Assembly: GCA_965204165.1 (NCBI GenBank)
Contig: OZ241969.1
Span: 1,054,001-1,118,000 of the forward strand
Length of the DNA stretch: 64,000 nt
Direction of reading: 5' to 3'
Source: VYFG01 sp965204165
GTDB lineage: Bacteria > Pseudomonadota > Gammaproteobacteria > Arenicellales > Poriferihabitantaceae
Position numbers and translations under genes: made by a program. Below the pieces are notes generated by a model that was given only the letters and a program-made list of their open reading frames with translations, had not been told where the DNA came from and did no database searches. This document shows, piece by piece, positions 18,106 to 26,159 of the stretch; position 1 is the stretch's first letter; the number at the start of each line of letters is the position of its first letter.

Positions 18106-19392
18106 ATGAGCGACAGAGAATTCGGGTTCGAGACCCTCTGCCTGCACGCCGGACAGCTGCCGGATCCCTCGACGGCCGCACGGGCGGCCCCCATCCACCA
18201 GACCGCCTCCTACGTGTTCGACGACACCGACCACGCGGCCAGCCTCTTCAACCTGCAGACATTCGGCAACATCTACACCCGGCTCAGCAACCCCACCACC
18301 GCGATGTTCGAGGAGCGCATGGCCGCCCTGGAGGGCGGACGCGCCGCGGTCGCCACCAGCACCGGGATGGCCGCGCAGATGACCGCCCTTCTGACCCTGC
18401 TCAAGGAAGGCGACGAGATCGTCTCCGCGAGCACGCTCTACGGCGGCACCGTCTCGCAGTTCGCCGTCACCTTCAGGCGCATGGGGATACGGACCACGTT
18501 CGTGGACCCGGACGATCCGCAGAACTTCGCCCGCGCCATTACCGACCGGACCCGGATCGTCTACGGGGAAACCATCGGCAATCCGAACAACAATGTCCTC
18601 GACATGGAGGCGGTGGCCGAAATCGCCCATGCGCACGGCATCGCCCTGGTCATCGACAACACCTTCGCCTCGCCCTATCTCTGCCGCCCCTTCGAACACG
18701 GCGCCGACGTGGTGGTCCACAGCGCCACCAAGTTCATCTGCGGGCACGGCACCTCCATGGGAGGCGTGATCGTCGAATCCGGCAAGTTCCCCTGGGACAA
18801 CGGCAACTACCCGGACATGACGCAACCCTCCGAGGGCTATCACGGCGTGCGCTTCTACGAAACCTTCGGCGATTTCGGCTTTACCATGAAGGTCCGCTGC
18901 GAAACCCTGCGCACCCTGGGTCCGACAATGAGCCCCTTCAACGCCTGGACCATGCTGCAGGGCCTGGAGACACTGCCGATCCGGATGGAGCGGCACGTGG
19001 AAAACGGAAAGCGCGTGGCCGATTTTCTCAAATCCCATCCCGCGGTCAGTTGGGTCAAGTTTGCCGGGGACCCCGACAGCCCCTATTACGCCCTGGGGAA
19101 GAAGTATCTTCCCAGGGGGGCCGGCTCCATCCTGACCTTCGGCATCCGGGGCGGCGGCGATGCCGGCATGCGGTTCATCGAGAATGCGAACTTCATGAGC
19201 CACCTGGCCAACGTCGGCGATGCGAAGACCCTGATCATCCATCCCGCCTCCACCACGCACCGCCAGCTGAACGAGGAGGAACTCGTCAGGGCGGGCATCT
19301 CCGACGACATGATCCGCATTTCCGTGGGCCTGGAGAACATCGACGACATCCTCTGGGATATCGACCAGGCCCTCGGTTCGGCGGCCGACTGA
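18106..19392 (+). CDS. metY: O-acetylhomoserine sulfhydrylase (aminocarboxypropyltransferase)
   Basis: A 428-residue Cys/Met metabolism PLP enzyme. The PLP lysine is in SATKFICGHGTSMGG. FGFETLCLHAGQ at the N-terminus and the 428-residue length (longer than MetB/MetC at ~390) are typical of MetY, which joins O-acetylhomoserine and sulfide to homocysteine. With the cysK-like gene at 6.4 kb it makes direct sulfhydrylation likely in this organism. Confidence 0.9.
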   Translation: MSDREFGFETLCLHAGQLPDPSTAARAAPIHQTASYVFDDTDHAASLFNLQTFGNIYTRLSNPTTAMFEERMAALEGGRAAVATSTGMAAQMTALLTLLKEGDEIVSASTLYGGTVSQFAVTFRRMGIRTTFVDPDDPQNFARAITDRTRIVYGETIGNPNNNVLDMEAVAEIAHAHGIALVIDNTFASPYLCRPFEHGADVVVHSATKFICGHGTSMGGVIVESGKFPWDNGNYPDMTQPSEGYHGVRFYETFGDFGFTMKVRCETLRTLGPTMSPFNAWTMLQGLETLPIRMERHVENGKRVADFLKSHPAVSWVKFAGDPDSPYYALGKKYLPRGAGSILTFGIRGGGDAGMRFIENANFMSHLANVGDAKTLIIHPASTTHRQLNEEELVRAGISDDMIRISVGLENIDDILWDIDQALGSAAD

Positions 19393-19429
19393 CCCGGCCG
19401 GCAACGCGGTTCTGGCGCGGTGCCCCGGT

Positions 19430-19888
19430 TCAGCCGGAGCCCGTGGAACCGAATCCCCCCTCGGCCCGCCGGCTTTCGCTGAACGACTCGACGATTTCGA
19501 ATTCCGCCTGCACCACGGGCACCAGGACCAGTTGCGCGATCCGGTCGCCGGGGTGGACGGTGAATGTCGTGCTGCCGCGGTTCCAGCAGGAAACGAACAG
19601 CTGCCCCTGGTAGTCGGAATCGATCAACCCGGTCAGGTTCCCCAGCACGATGCCGTGCTTGTGGCCGAGCCCGGAGCGGGGCAGGATTACGGCGGCAAGT
19701 CCGGGATCCCCGATGTGGATGGCAATGCCGGTGGGGATCAGTTCGGCCTGTCCGGGACCCAGGTCCAGCGGGCCGTCGATGCAGGCCCGCAGGTCGAGCC
19801 CGGCGGAGCCCTCGGTGGCATATTCCGGCAGGCCGTATTCGGCCTCCACCCTGGGATCCAGGATCCGGAGCGCGATTTTTCTCTTCAT
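19430..19888 (-). CDS. dut: dUTP diphosphatase
   Basis: A 152-residue trimeric dUTPase that hydrolyses dUTP to dUMP. Motifs in order: AGLDLRA, PRSGLGHKHGI, GLIDSDYQG, PGDRIAQLVLVP and the C-terminal GGFGSTGSG P-loop-like motif 5. The start overlaps the coaBC stop by 4 bp (ATGA), the usual dfp-dut pair. Confidence 0.97.
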   Translation of the reverse strand: MKRKIALRILDPRVEAEYGLPEYATEGSAGLDLRACIDGPLDLGPGQAELIPTGIAIHIGDPGLAAVILPRSGLGHKHGIVLGNLTGLIDSDYQGQLFVSCWNRGSTTFTVHPGDRIAQLVLVPVVQAEFEIVESFSESRRAEGGFGSTGSG

Positions 19889-21105
19889 TCCCCGGTCAGC
19901 AGCCTGTCGATCTCCCTGAGCATGTCCACGGCAACGGCATACTTGTCCGCGGTCGGTATGGGGATTTCCCCCCCGGCATGGACCAGGGTCACCGTGTTGC
20001 TGTCACTGTCGAAGGCGCTGTCGGCGCCGCCCACGTCGTTGGCCGCGATCACGTCCACGCCCTTGCCCGCCAGCTTGTCCCGGGCGTTTGCCAGGGTGTC
20101 GCGGGTCTCGGCGGCGAACCCCACCGTGAAGGGCGGCGAATCCAGCGCCGCCACCGTCGCCAGGATATCGGGATTGCGCACCAGCGAGAGCGTCATGGTG
20201 TCCTCCCCCGGGGACTTCTTGATCTTGTGTTCCGCCGGCCGGGCCGGCCTGAAATCCGACACGGCCGCCACCGAAACGAACACGTCCGCGTCCGCCACGT
20301 TCTCCAGCACCGCCGCGAGCATTTCATCCGCGGACCGCACGTCGATGCGGCGCACGCCCGCTGGCGTCGGCAGATGCACCGGCCCGCTCACCAGGATCAC
20401 CTCGGCCCCCTGGTCCGCCGCCGCCGCCGCCAGGGCATATCCCATTTTCCCGGAACTGTGATTGGTGATGCCGCGGACCGGATCCAGCGCCTCCCAGGTC
20501 GGGCCGGCGGTCACCAGAAGCCGCCTGCCGGCATAGGCCAGGTCGGGCGGGTCGCCGGCCAGCAGCGAGGCGATTTCCTCCGGCTCGGTCATGCGCCCCG
20601 GGCCCGTTTCACCGCAGGCCTGATCGCCGCTGCCGGGTCCGATGATCCGGATGTCCCGTGAGCCCAGGATATCCACGTTGGCCTGGGTGGCCGGATGAAG
20701 CCACATCTGCCGGTTCATGGCCGGCGCTACCGCAACCTCCGCAGTAGTGGCGAGGACCAGCGTGGTCAGCAGGTCGTCGGCCTGGCCGTGGGCGATCCTG
20801 GCAATGAAATTGGCTGTGGCAGGCGCCACCACGACGAGTTCCGCCCACCGTGCCAGTTCGATGTGGCCCATGCCGGACTCCGCATCCGCATCGAGGAGGT
20901 GTTCGTGCACTGGATGGCCGCTGACGGCCTGCAGCGTCAGCGGGGTGATGAAGGCGCCCGCCGCCCGTGTCATGACAACGCGCACTTCGCAGCCCCGGTC
21001 GATCAGCCGCCTGACGAGCTCCGGAGACTTGTAGGCCGCGATCCCGCCGGTCACGCCGACGAGGACGCGCCGGTTGCGGTGATAGGTTGTGGCGTTCTTG
21101 GACAC
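19885..21105 (-). CDS. coaBC: Bifunctional phosphopantothenoylcysteine decarboxylase/synthetase
   Basis: A 406-residue two-domain enzyme of coenzyme A synthesis. The N-terminal flavin decarboxylase domain (CoaC) has VGVTGGIAAYKSPEL, the PATANFIARIAHG loop and PAMNRQMW. The active-site Cys of the substrate flap is in ACGETGPGRM. The C-terminal synthetase (CoaB) has VTAGPTWEALDPVRGITN, KMGYALA and AAVSDFRP. The order and fusion are standard and it is coupled to dut. Confidence 0.95.
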   Translation of the reverse strand: MSKNATTYHRNRRVLVGVTGGIAAYKSPELVRRLIDRGCEVRVVMTRAAGAFITPLTLQAVSGHPVHEHLLDADAESGMGHIELARWAELVVVAPATANFIARIAHGQADDLLTTLVLATTAEVAVAPAMNRQMWLHPATQANVDILGSRDIRIIGPGSGDQACGETGPGRMTEPEEIASLLAGDPPDLAYAGRRLLVTAGPTWEALDPVRGITNHSSGKMGYALAAAAADQGAEVILVSGPVHLPTPAGVRRIDVRSADEMLAAVLENVADADVFVSVAAVSDFRPARPAEHKIKKSPGEDTMTLSLVRNPDILATVAALDSPPFTVGFAAETRDTLANARDKLAGKGVDVIAANDVGGADSAFDSDSNTVTLVHAGGEIPIPTADKYAVAVDMLREIDRLLTGE

Positions 21106-21673
21106 TGCTGCAGTCGGTCTTTGGCGCGAGGGACGCGCCGGTCGTCTACCCGGAATCGAATCTTCGGGTCAAAGTGTAACGCAGGATGCCGACGAGGTTT
21201 GTATCATTAGCAGATTGGATCACTTACTTCCTGTAGCTTTCAAAGTTGTCGTTCACTCTCGTTGTATCTCTCATCCAAGGTTCCAATAATGATTTGCGGG
21301 CCGATAAGCCTTATCAACATGATTAAGAATCCCGTCCATCCGGATTTTTCCCGGAGTGACCAATATTCGCTTCCCGCTACGAAGGCAACCCAAGAAGGTA
21401 TCCAGTGATTTTCACATATAGCGTAAATATCATTACGAGAGCTCTCCGCATTCTCCCAAGTCGCTGACATTTGTTCTCACGGCGTGGATCATGGATGCCC
21501 TAGGTCTCGGCAAACCGGACTGATTCCGGGCGACAATGATGAATTGGACAGCTAAGATGAGGCAACGCCTTTACAATTCATCCACTGCATGCCTTTTGAA
21601 GGATAAACTAGATCTTGAAAAATACCCTTAAAAGTTATACTATAGTAAAATAACTTCGCATCTGAAGAAACCC
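21106..21673. other. Intergenic stretch, coaBC to mazE
   Basis: About 570 bp with lower G+C than its surroundings. A 76-codon minus-strand frame (21240-21470) has a hydrophobic segment but no recognisable family or good ribosome site, so I do not call it. The right end holds the mazEF promoter/operator. Confidence 0.5.
21615..21656 (+). promoter_or_regulatory. mazEF promoter with palindromic operator
   Basis: TTGAAA (21615-21620), 17 bp, TACTAT (21638-21643) makes a good sigma-70 promoter. The -10 is embedded in an inverted repeat, AAGTTAT (21632-21638) and ATAACTT (21650-21656), with an inner palindrome ACTATAGT. This fits autorepression by the MazE or MazEF complex, as is known for the family. 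Confidence 0.65.
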
Positions 21674-21928
21674 ATGACTGATATTGTCGTTCGAAAATCC
21701 GGCGGTGCCAACATAGTGAGCATACCCAAAGCGATCATTCAGATGCTGGGTCTGGCCGTGGGCTCAAGGCTGGAGCTCACCTTGCAGGACAACAGCATTG
21801 TCCTTACTCCCGTTCTGGAGGAACCGACCCTGGAGGAACTGCTGGAAAACAGTCCGAAGGAATGCTTCGCGCTGACTGCTGAGGACCGTGCCTGGATAGA
21901 TGCGCCCCCTGTCGGCAAGGAGATTTGA
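21674..21928 (+). CDS. mazE: AbrB/MazE-family antitoxin
   Basis: An 84-residue protein with a swapped-hairpin AbrB DNA-binding domain: VVRKSGGANIVSIPKAI, then LGLAVGSRLELTL. An acidic, Leu/Glu-rich C-terminal tail (EEPTLEELLENSP) should wrap the toxin. It precedes the toxin gene with a 1-bp stop/start overlap. Confidence 0.88.
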   Translation: MTDIVVRKSGGANIVSIPKAIIQMLGLAVGSRLELTLQDNSIVLTPVLEEPTLEELLENSPKECFALTAEDRAWIDAPPVGKEI

Positions 21929-22257
21929 TGTACATTCCCGATCAGGGCGATATTGTCTATTTCAGTTTTGATCCAAGTGCCGGCAGAGAAATCATCAAGC
22001 GACGCCCCGCTTTTGTGATTTCCAAGCAAATTTTCAACGATCGCACCGGATTTGCGGTTGTCGCCCCCATTACCAGCACCATCCGGAACATGGGGCTTGA
22101 GGTTGTTCTTCCGACATCGTTGGTGACCACTGGGTCCGTGTTGGTTCATCAACTCAAATCCTTGGATTTCGAGGAAAGAGGAGCGGTGCTGATCGAAACA
22201 GCGCCGACGGACATCATCCAAAAAGTGCTGGGGCTGGCCAGGGCCATTGTTTCATAG
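21928..22257 (+). CDS. mazF: MazF/PemK-family endoribonuclease toxin
   Basis: A 109-residue toxin of the MazF/PemK/Kid fold. Visible motifs are GDIVYFSFDPSAGREIIKRRP (family GDiv..dl.P..G.Eq.k.RP pattern), the PITSTIRN strand and the SVLVHQLKSLDFEERGA segment. The GREIIKRRP arginine and the Thr of PITST are the usual catalytic area. ATG 21928 overlaps the antitoxin stop (TGATG). The pair looks intact. Confidence 0.9.
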   Translation: MYIPDQGDIVYFSFDPSAGREIIKRRPAFVISKQIFNDRTGFAVVAPITSTIRNMGLEVVLPTSLVTTGSVLVHQLKSLDFEERGAVLIETAPTDIIQKVLGLARAIVS

Positions 22258-22259
22258 AA

Positions 22260-22467
22260 ACCTCTGCGGACGGCGTTGTTCTGAGAACCGCCCCTGACTC
22301 AGTCCGTACCCATCGTGAGCAGTGGAGTAAATCCCTCCCCGTATGCCCAGGCCAGCTACTCCCCGTTCCGAAGCATGTGCCAGTATCGGAATCGGGATTC
22401 CATCAAGCGCTTTATTGAGAGCGGGTGTCAGGCGTCGCGATACTCCGACATCGAGAAGCGCCTTCAC
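22260..22467 (-). pseudogene. Frameshifted DUF5615 PIN-like toxin
   Basis: From a GTG at 22467 the frame gives KALLDVGVSRRLTPALNKAL, the N-terminus of DUF5615 PIN-like toxins. Near 22388 the homologous frame shifts by one base; the new frame reads RYWHMLRNGE, a TAG stop, then LAWAYGEGFTPLLTMGTD and a TGA. This matches the family pattern W..L.NGELL..A..EGF..LLT.D with two in-frame stops. It sits 12 bp after its partner DUF433 antitoxin. The toxin is therefore dead while the antitoxin frame survives. Confidence 0.75.
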
Positions 22468-22479
22468 TTCTATTCAGGA

Positions 22480-22755
22480 TCAGGTGCGCTGGGTTTGCTT
22501 GGTCTTGCAATCGATTTGGGCACAAAACGTACTTCCGGCAGCCATCAGGACGGCAGAGGCCGCGTCCCGATCAATTTCGAACTCCTCAACAAATTCATCC
22601 AAGGAAACGCCATCGGCAAGCCAGTCGAAGAGTTGTTGGACAGGTAGCCGGCTACCCCGGAAGCAGGGGGCGCCGCTCATCCTTCCTGGGTCCACCCAAA
22701 CTGCCCGGTCAATCGTCATGGCCTCATGAGCTCCGGTTGTGGCAACTGTCTTCAT
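22480..22755 (-). CDS. DUF433 antitoxin
   Basis: A 91-residue winged-helix DUF433 protein with WVDPGRMSGAPCFRGSRLPVQQL, DWLADGVSLDEFVEEFEI and DAASAVL, the typical I..DP.I..G.PCIRGTRIPV pattern. The start at 22755 has AGGAG 5 nt upstream. DUF433 proteins pair with DUF5615 PIN-like toxins, and the broken toxin lies immediately downstream. The last ~15 residues look unconserved. Confidence 0.82.
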   Translation of the reverse strand: MKTVATTGAHEAMTIDRAVWVDPGRMSGAPCFRGSRLPVQQLFDWLADGVSLDEFVEEFEIDRDAASAVLMAAGSTFCAQIDCKTKQTQRT

Positions 22756-22794
22756 CGGGACTCCTGCAATAAATTTCATCAGGTTACGGATAAC

Positions 22795-22893
22795 TCAACA
22801 GGGCACAGTTCCGGGTGGGCGGGTTTTCGGATTCACATCCACAATGTCGAGGAGGTCCTGTCCTTCTTCTGGCGTGAGCTCAAATCTAGGCAT
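22795..22893 (-). pseudogene. parE: Truncated ParE-family toxin
   Basis: MPRFELTPEEGQDLLDI is a typical RelE/ParE toxin N-terminus, but the frame ends after 32 codons and the rest (~65 residues with the catalytic/gyrase-binding part) is missing; the DUF433 gene begins 39 bp on. The start overlaps the end of parD by 8 bp, as in functional parDE operons. Confidence 0.75.
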
Positions 22894-23164
22894 GCAACGC
22901 CCTGTGCTTTGCCTTCGCCTCTTCCCAAATTTCGTTGACCGTTTTTTCGCTATAACCGTGCTCTTTGACGCTTTCCTCTGCGGCAATCAGGGCTGCTCGG
23001 ATGGCTTCGATTTCTTCCGGTGTTTCGGTTTCCCGCGTTTGTCTCTCGCGGATCAGTTCACGGATGACCTCGCTTTCATTGCCATACCGCCCGGTTTCAA
23101 TCTGGGCTTTGATCCAGCTGTCTTGCCGGTCCGTAACGGAAATGCTCTTTTTAACCATTGGCAT
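22886..23164 (-). CDS. parD: ParD-family antitoxin (orphaned)
   Basis: A 92-residue ribbon-helix-helix antitoxin: KKSISVTDRQDSWIKAQIETGRYGNESEVIRELIRERQ is classic ParD/CC2985 type, split here as SISVTDRQDSW and YGNESEVIRELI. ATG 23164 has GGAGGA at good spacing. The C-terminal helical tail is intact, but the ParE partner is only a stub, so this is an orphan antitoxin. Confidence 0.87.
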   Translation of the reverse strand: MPMVKKSISVTDRQDSWIKAQIETGRYGNESEVIRELIRERQTRETETPEEIEAIRAALIAAEESVKEHGYSEKTVNEIWEEAKAKHRALHA

Positions 23165-23375
23165 TGATCTATCCTCCAAACTCTGGATGCTATACGCCTA
23201 CTTGGTAGTATGATCTACTCCGACATTTTTTCAACCTGGTTGTTCTGGCTTGCCCTGTGGGCCGTGCTCTACGAACTGTCCAGGTCCATGGGTCATGCCG
23301 TGATGTCCCGTGCTTTCAACGGATGGAAACAAGACCCTTCTGCTACACTCGGCGTTTTCCTTTTCCGATCGAAAA

Positions 23376-23912
23376 ATGAAGTCCAGAGAGCGCAGACAGG
23401 GCATTACCCTGGTGCATACCGGCGAGGGCAAAGGCAAGTCCTCCAGCGCGTTCGGCGTGGTGTTCCGGGCCGCCGGCTGGGGGCTCAAGGTGTGCGTGAT
23501 CCAGCTCATCAAGGGTAAATGGAAGACCGGCGAAAGCCAGGCGGCCAGCCGCTTCGACAACATCGAATGGCATGCCATGGGGGACGGGTTTACCTGGGAT
23601 ACCAACAATCCCGAACAGGACCTGAAAACCAGCCGCCGGATCTGGGAATTCGCCAAGGAGAAGATCACCTCCGGCGAGTTCGACCTGGTGGTGCTGGATG
23701 AAATCAACTATTGCTGCAGCTACGGCTGGTTCACCGGCCAGGAAATCGCCGACTTCATCCGGGAGGAGAAACCGAAATGGATGCACCTGATCCTGACCGG
23801 GCGCGACGCGCCGAAGGAGGTGATCGAGGTGGCCGATACCGTGAGCGAGATGCGCAAGGTGAAACATGCCTTCGACGAGGGCGTCATGGCTGCCCAGGGC
23901 GTGGAGTTCTGA
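23376..23912 (+). CDS. cobO: Cob(I)alamin adenosyltransferase
   Basis: A 178-residue CobA/CobO/BtuR-type enzyme that adenosylates cob(I)alamin to make coenzyme B12. The P-loop HTGEGKGKSSSAFG near the N-terminus, FIQLIKGKW-like VIQLIKGKW, the DLVVLDEINY Walker-B-like strand and LTGRDAPKEVIEVADTVSEM are diagnostic. ATG 23376 was chosen because the frame upstream (from 23310) is unconserved. It stands alone here without other B12 genes; symbol btuR is equivalent. Confidence 0.93.
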   Translation: MKSRERRQGITLVHTGEGKGKSSSAFGVVFRAAGWGLKVCVIQLIKGKWKTGESQAASRFDNIEWHAMGDGFTWDTNNPEQDLKTSRRIWEFAKEKITSGEFDLVVLDEINYCCSYGWFTGQEIADFIREEKPKWMHLILTGRDAPKEVIEVADTVSEMRKVKHAFDEGVMAAQGVEF

Positions 23913-23961
23913 CCTCCGGCCAATTGTCCTGCTTGGGAACGGTGCGGCGCCGGACCGCCGC

Positions 23962-24405
23962 TCAGTCCTGGTCCCCGCAGACCCGCCTGCGCAGGGTCTT
24001 CACCCTGGCCCGCCGGGTCTTGTCGTCCATGCGCTTTTGCCGGGCCGCCCTGCCCGGGCGGGTGGGGATGCGCTTTCGCCGCTCGACGGCTGCCGACCGC
24101 ACCAGGTCCCGCAGCCGTTCCAGGGCGGCCTGGCGGTTCTTCTCCCGGGTCCTGTACTGCTGCGCCTTGATCACCACGGTGCCCTCCCGGGTGATCCGGC
24201 CGTCATGGAGCCGAAGCAGCCGGGCCTTGACCTGCTCGGGCAGCGAGGAGGCGGCGATGTCGAATCTCAGGTGGACGGCCGAGGACACCTTGTTGACATT
24301 CTGCCCGCCGGCGCCCGAGGCACGGATGGCGGTCAGTTCCACTTCCTCTAGGGGGATCCACAGGCCATGGGCGACCCGGATGATGCTGGTTTCGTCGGCG
24401 TCCAT
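23962..24405 (-). CDS. arfB: Peptidyl-tRNA hydrolase/ribosome rescue factor ArfB
   Basis: A 147-residue release-factor-like protein without a codon-recognition domain. The GGQ catalytic motif is in ASGAGGQNVNKVSSAV, and the basic C-terminal tail (RKRIPTRPGRAARQKR, KTRRARVKTLRRR) should enter the empty mRNA channel of a stalled ribosome. I chose ATG 24405; the frame continues to 24564 but that leader is unconserved. Confidence 0.93.
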   Translation of the reverse strand: MDADETSIIRVAHGLWIPLEEVELTAIRASGAGGQNVNKVSSAVHLRFDIAASSLPEQVKARLLRLHDGRITREGTVVIKAQQYRTREKNRQAALERLRDLVRSAAVERRKRIPTRPGRAARQKRMDDKTRRARVKTLRRRVCGDQD

Positions 24406-24584
24406 GACCGGGCATTCTAACCTCCCCGGGCAATCCCCCCGGCCCGGATGCCGGGTTGCGTTCAGCGGACTCCCGTTGTCGTATTCAGGCAAAGCCGGTT
24501 GATATAATGGAATTACACTTCGCCGGCTTTCAGCGTCCGCAGATTCCTTCGTGCTGTATCGCACAACCTGACCCCCGCCAGTAC

Positions 24585-25829
24585 ATGAACCGGTATTCCA
24601 TATTCAGCCTGTTGCGCAATGCCGTGAACTACCACCAGGGCTGGCAGCGCGCCTGGCGAAGTCCCGATCCCAAGCGCGCGTATGACGTCGTCATCGTGGG
24701 CGGCGGCGGCCATGGCCTGGCGACCGCCTACTACCTCGCCAGCGAATGCGGCATCCGCAACGTGGCCGTGGTCGAGAAGGGCTGGCTCGGCGGGGGCAAC
24801 ACGGGCCGCAACACCACCATCGTGCGCTCGAACTACCTGTACGACGAATCCGCCGGCATCTACGAGCACGCGCTCAAGCTGTGGGAGGGCCTCAGCCAGG
24901 AACTGAACTACAACGTCATGTTCTCCCCGAGGGGGCTGCTGCACCTCGCCCACAATGTCCATGACATGCAGGAAATCGGCCGTCGCGGCAGCGCCATCCG
25001 CCTGAACGGCATCGACTCGGAGTTCGTGTCGCCGACCCAGGTCAAGAAAATGGTGCCGTTCATCAACCTGGATTGCCGCTACCCGGTCATGGGTGCGCTG
25101 CTGCAGCGGCGGGGCGGCACGGCCCGGCACGACGCCGTGGCCTGGGGCTATGCCCGCGGCGCGGACGCCCTGGGCGTGGACATCATCCAGAACTGCGAGG
25201 TCACCGGCTTTCGGATCGAAAACAATACCGTGACCGGCGTGGACACCTCGCGCGGCATGATCGGGGCGGAAAAGGTGGGCTGCGTGGTGGCGGGACACTG
25301 CGGCGTGCTGGCCGGCATGGCCGGGTTCCGCCTGCCGGTGGAATCGGTCCCGCTCCAGGCGCTGGTCTCGGAACCCGTCAAGCCGATACTCGACTGCGTG
25401 GTAATGTCCGGCAGCGTGCACGCCTACATCAGCCAGTCGGACAAGGGCGAACTGGTGATCGGCGCGGGCTCCGACCTGTACAACTCCTACTCCCAGCGCG
25501 GCAGCTTCGACATCATCGAGGAGACCGTGGGCCCGGTCGTCGAGCTGTACCCGATCTTTTCAAGGATGAAGATGCTGCGCCAGTGGGGAGGCATCGTGGA
25601 CGTGACCGTCGACCGCTCCCCTATCCTAGGCAAGACACCGGTCAAGAACCTGTTCTTCAACTGCGGCTGGGGCACCGGCGGGTTCAAGGCGACCCCCGGA
25701 TCCGGCAATGTCTTCGCCCATTCCATCGCCCGCGGGGAGATGCATCCCATCGCCGAACCCTTTTCCATCGACCGCTTCAACACCGGGGCGCTCATTGACG
25801 AGGGCGCCGCGGCGGCTGTCGCCCACTGA
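24585..25829 (+). CDS. soxB: Sarcosine oxidase beta subunit
   Basis: A 414-residue FAD-linked subunit of heterotetrameric sarcosine oxidase, which oxidatively demethylates sarcosine to glycine and passes the methyl group to tetrahydrofolate. The dinucleotide-binding DVVIVGGGGHGLATAYYL is near residue 36. The N-terminal MNRYSIFSLLRNAVNYHQGW and the CGWGTGGFKATPGSG stretch (covalent-flavin/active-site region) are typical. ATG 24585 removes a 43-residue unconserved leader. Gene order soxB-soxD-soxA-soxG is the usual one; glyA, often adjacent, is not here. Confidence 0.96.
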   Translation: MNRYSIFSLLRNAVNYHQGWQRAWRSPDPKRAYDVVIVGGGGHGLATAYYLASECGIRNVAVVEKGWLGGGNTGRNTTIVRSNYLYDESAGIYEHALKLWEGLSQELNYNVMFSPRGLLHLAHNVHDMQEIGRRGSAIRLNGIDSEFVSPTQVKKMVPFINLDCRYPVMGALLQRRGGTARHDAVAWGYARGADALGVDIIQNCEVTGFRIENNTVTGVDTSRGMIGAEKVGCVVAGHCGVLAGMAGFRLPVESVPLQALVSEPVKPILDCVVMSGSVHAYISQSDKGELVIGAGSDLYNSYSQRGSFDIIEETVGPVVELYPIFSRMKMLRQWGGIVDVTVDRSPILGKTPVKNLFFNCGWGTGGFKATPGSGNVFAHSIARGEMHPIAEPFSIDRFNTGALIDEGAAAAVAH

Positions 25830-25847
25830 CGATTTCGGAGATTTGAC

Positions 25848-26159
25848 GTGCTGCTGATCGATTGTCCATGGTGCGGACCGAGGGACCAGACCGAGTTCCA
25901 CCCCCACGGCGAGGCCCACATTGTCCGCCCCGGGGACCCGGATTCCCTGAGCCAGGAGGAGTGGGGCGATTATGTCTTCTTCCGGACCAATCCCAAAGGG
26001 GTTCACTACGAGCGCTGGGTGCACGCGCACGGATGCCGCCGCTGGTTCAACGTCATGCGCGATACCGTGACGGATCACATCCACGCCACCTACAAGCCGG
26101 GGGAGCCGAAGCCGGCACCGCCCGGCGCACGGCCGGGCGACGGGAAACCGGCCCCATGA
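25848..26159 (+). CDS. soxD: Sarcosine oxidase delta subunit
   Basis: A 103-residue zinc-binding small subunit. The metal ligands are in CPWCGPRDQTEF near the N-terminus and AHGCRRWF near residue 62, the family's pattern. It has a GTG start 18 bp after soxB and its stop overlaps the soxA start (ATGA). The C-terminal 15 residues are Pro/Gly-rich. Confidence 0.94.
   Translation: MLLIDCPWCGPRDQTEFHPHGEAHIVRPGDPDSLSQEEWGDYVFFRTNPKGVHYERWVHAHGCRRWFNVMRDTVTDHIHATYKPGEPKPAPPGARPGDGKPAP

Noticed and set aside
18067..19404. A 445-codon frame antisense to metY
   Set aside because: Composition artefact; the plus-strand frame has all PLP-enzyme motifs.
21240..21470. 76-codon minus-strand frame with a hydrophobic segment
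   Set aside because: No ribosome site or known family; kept only as part of the intergenic description.
23210..23518. Plus-strand frame overlapping the cobalamin adenosyltransferase start, with a hydrophobic N-terminus
   Set aside because: Its second half is an out-of-frame reading of cobO, and the first half has no family match.
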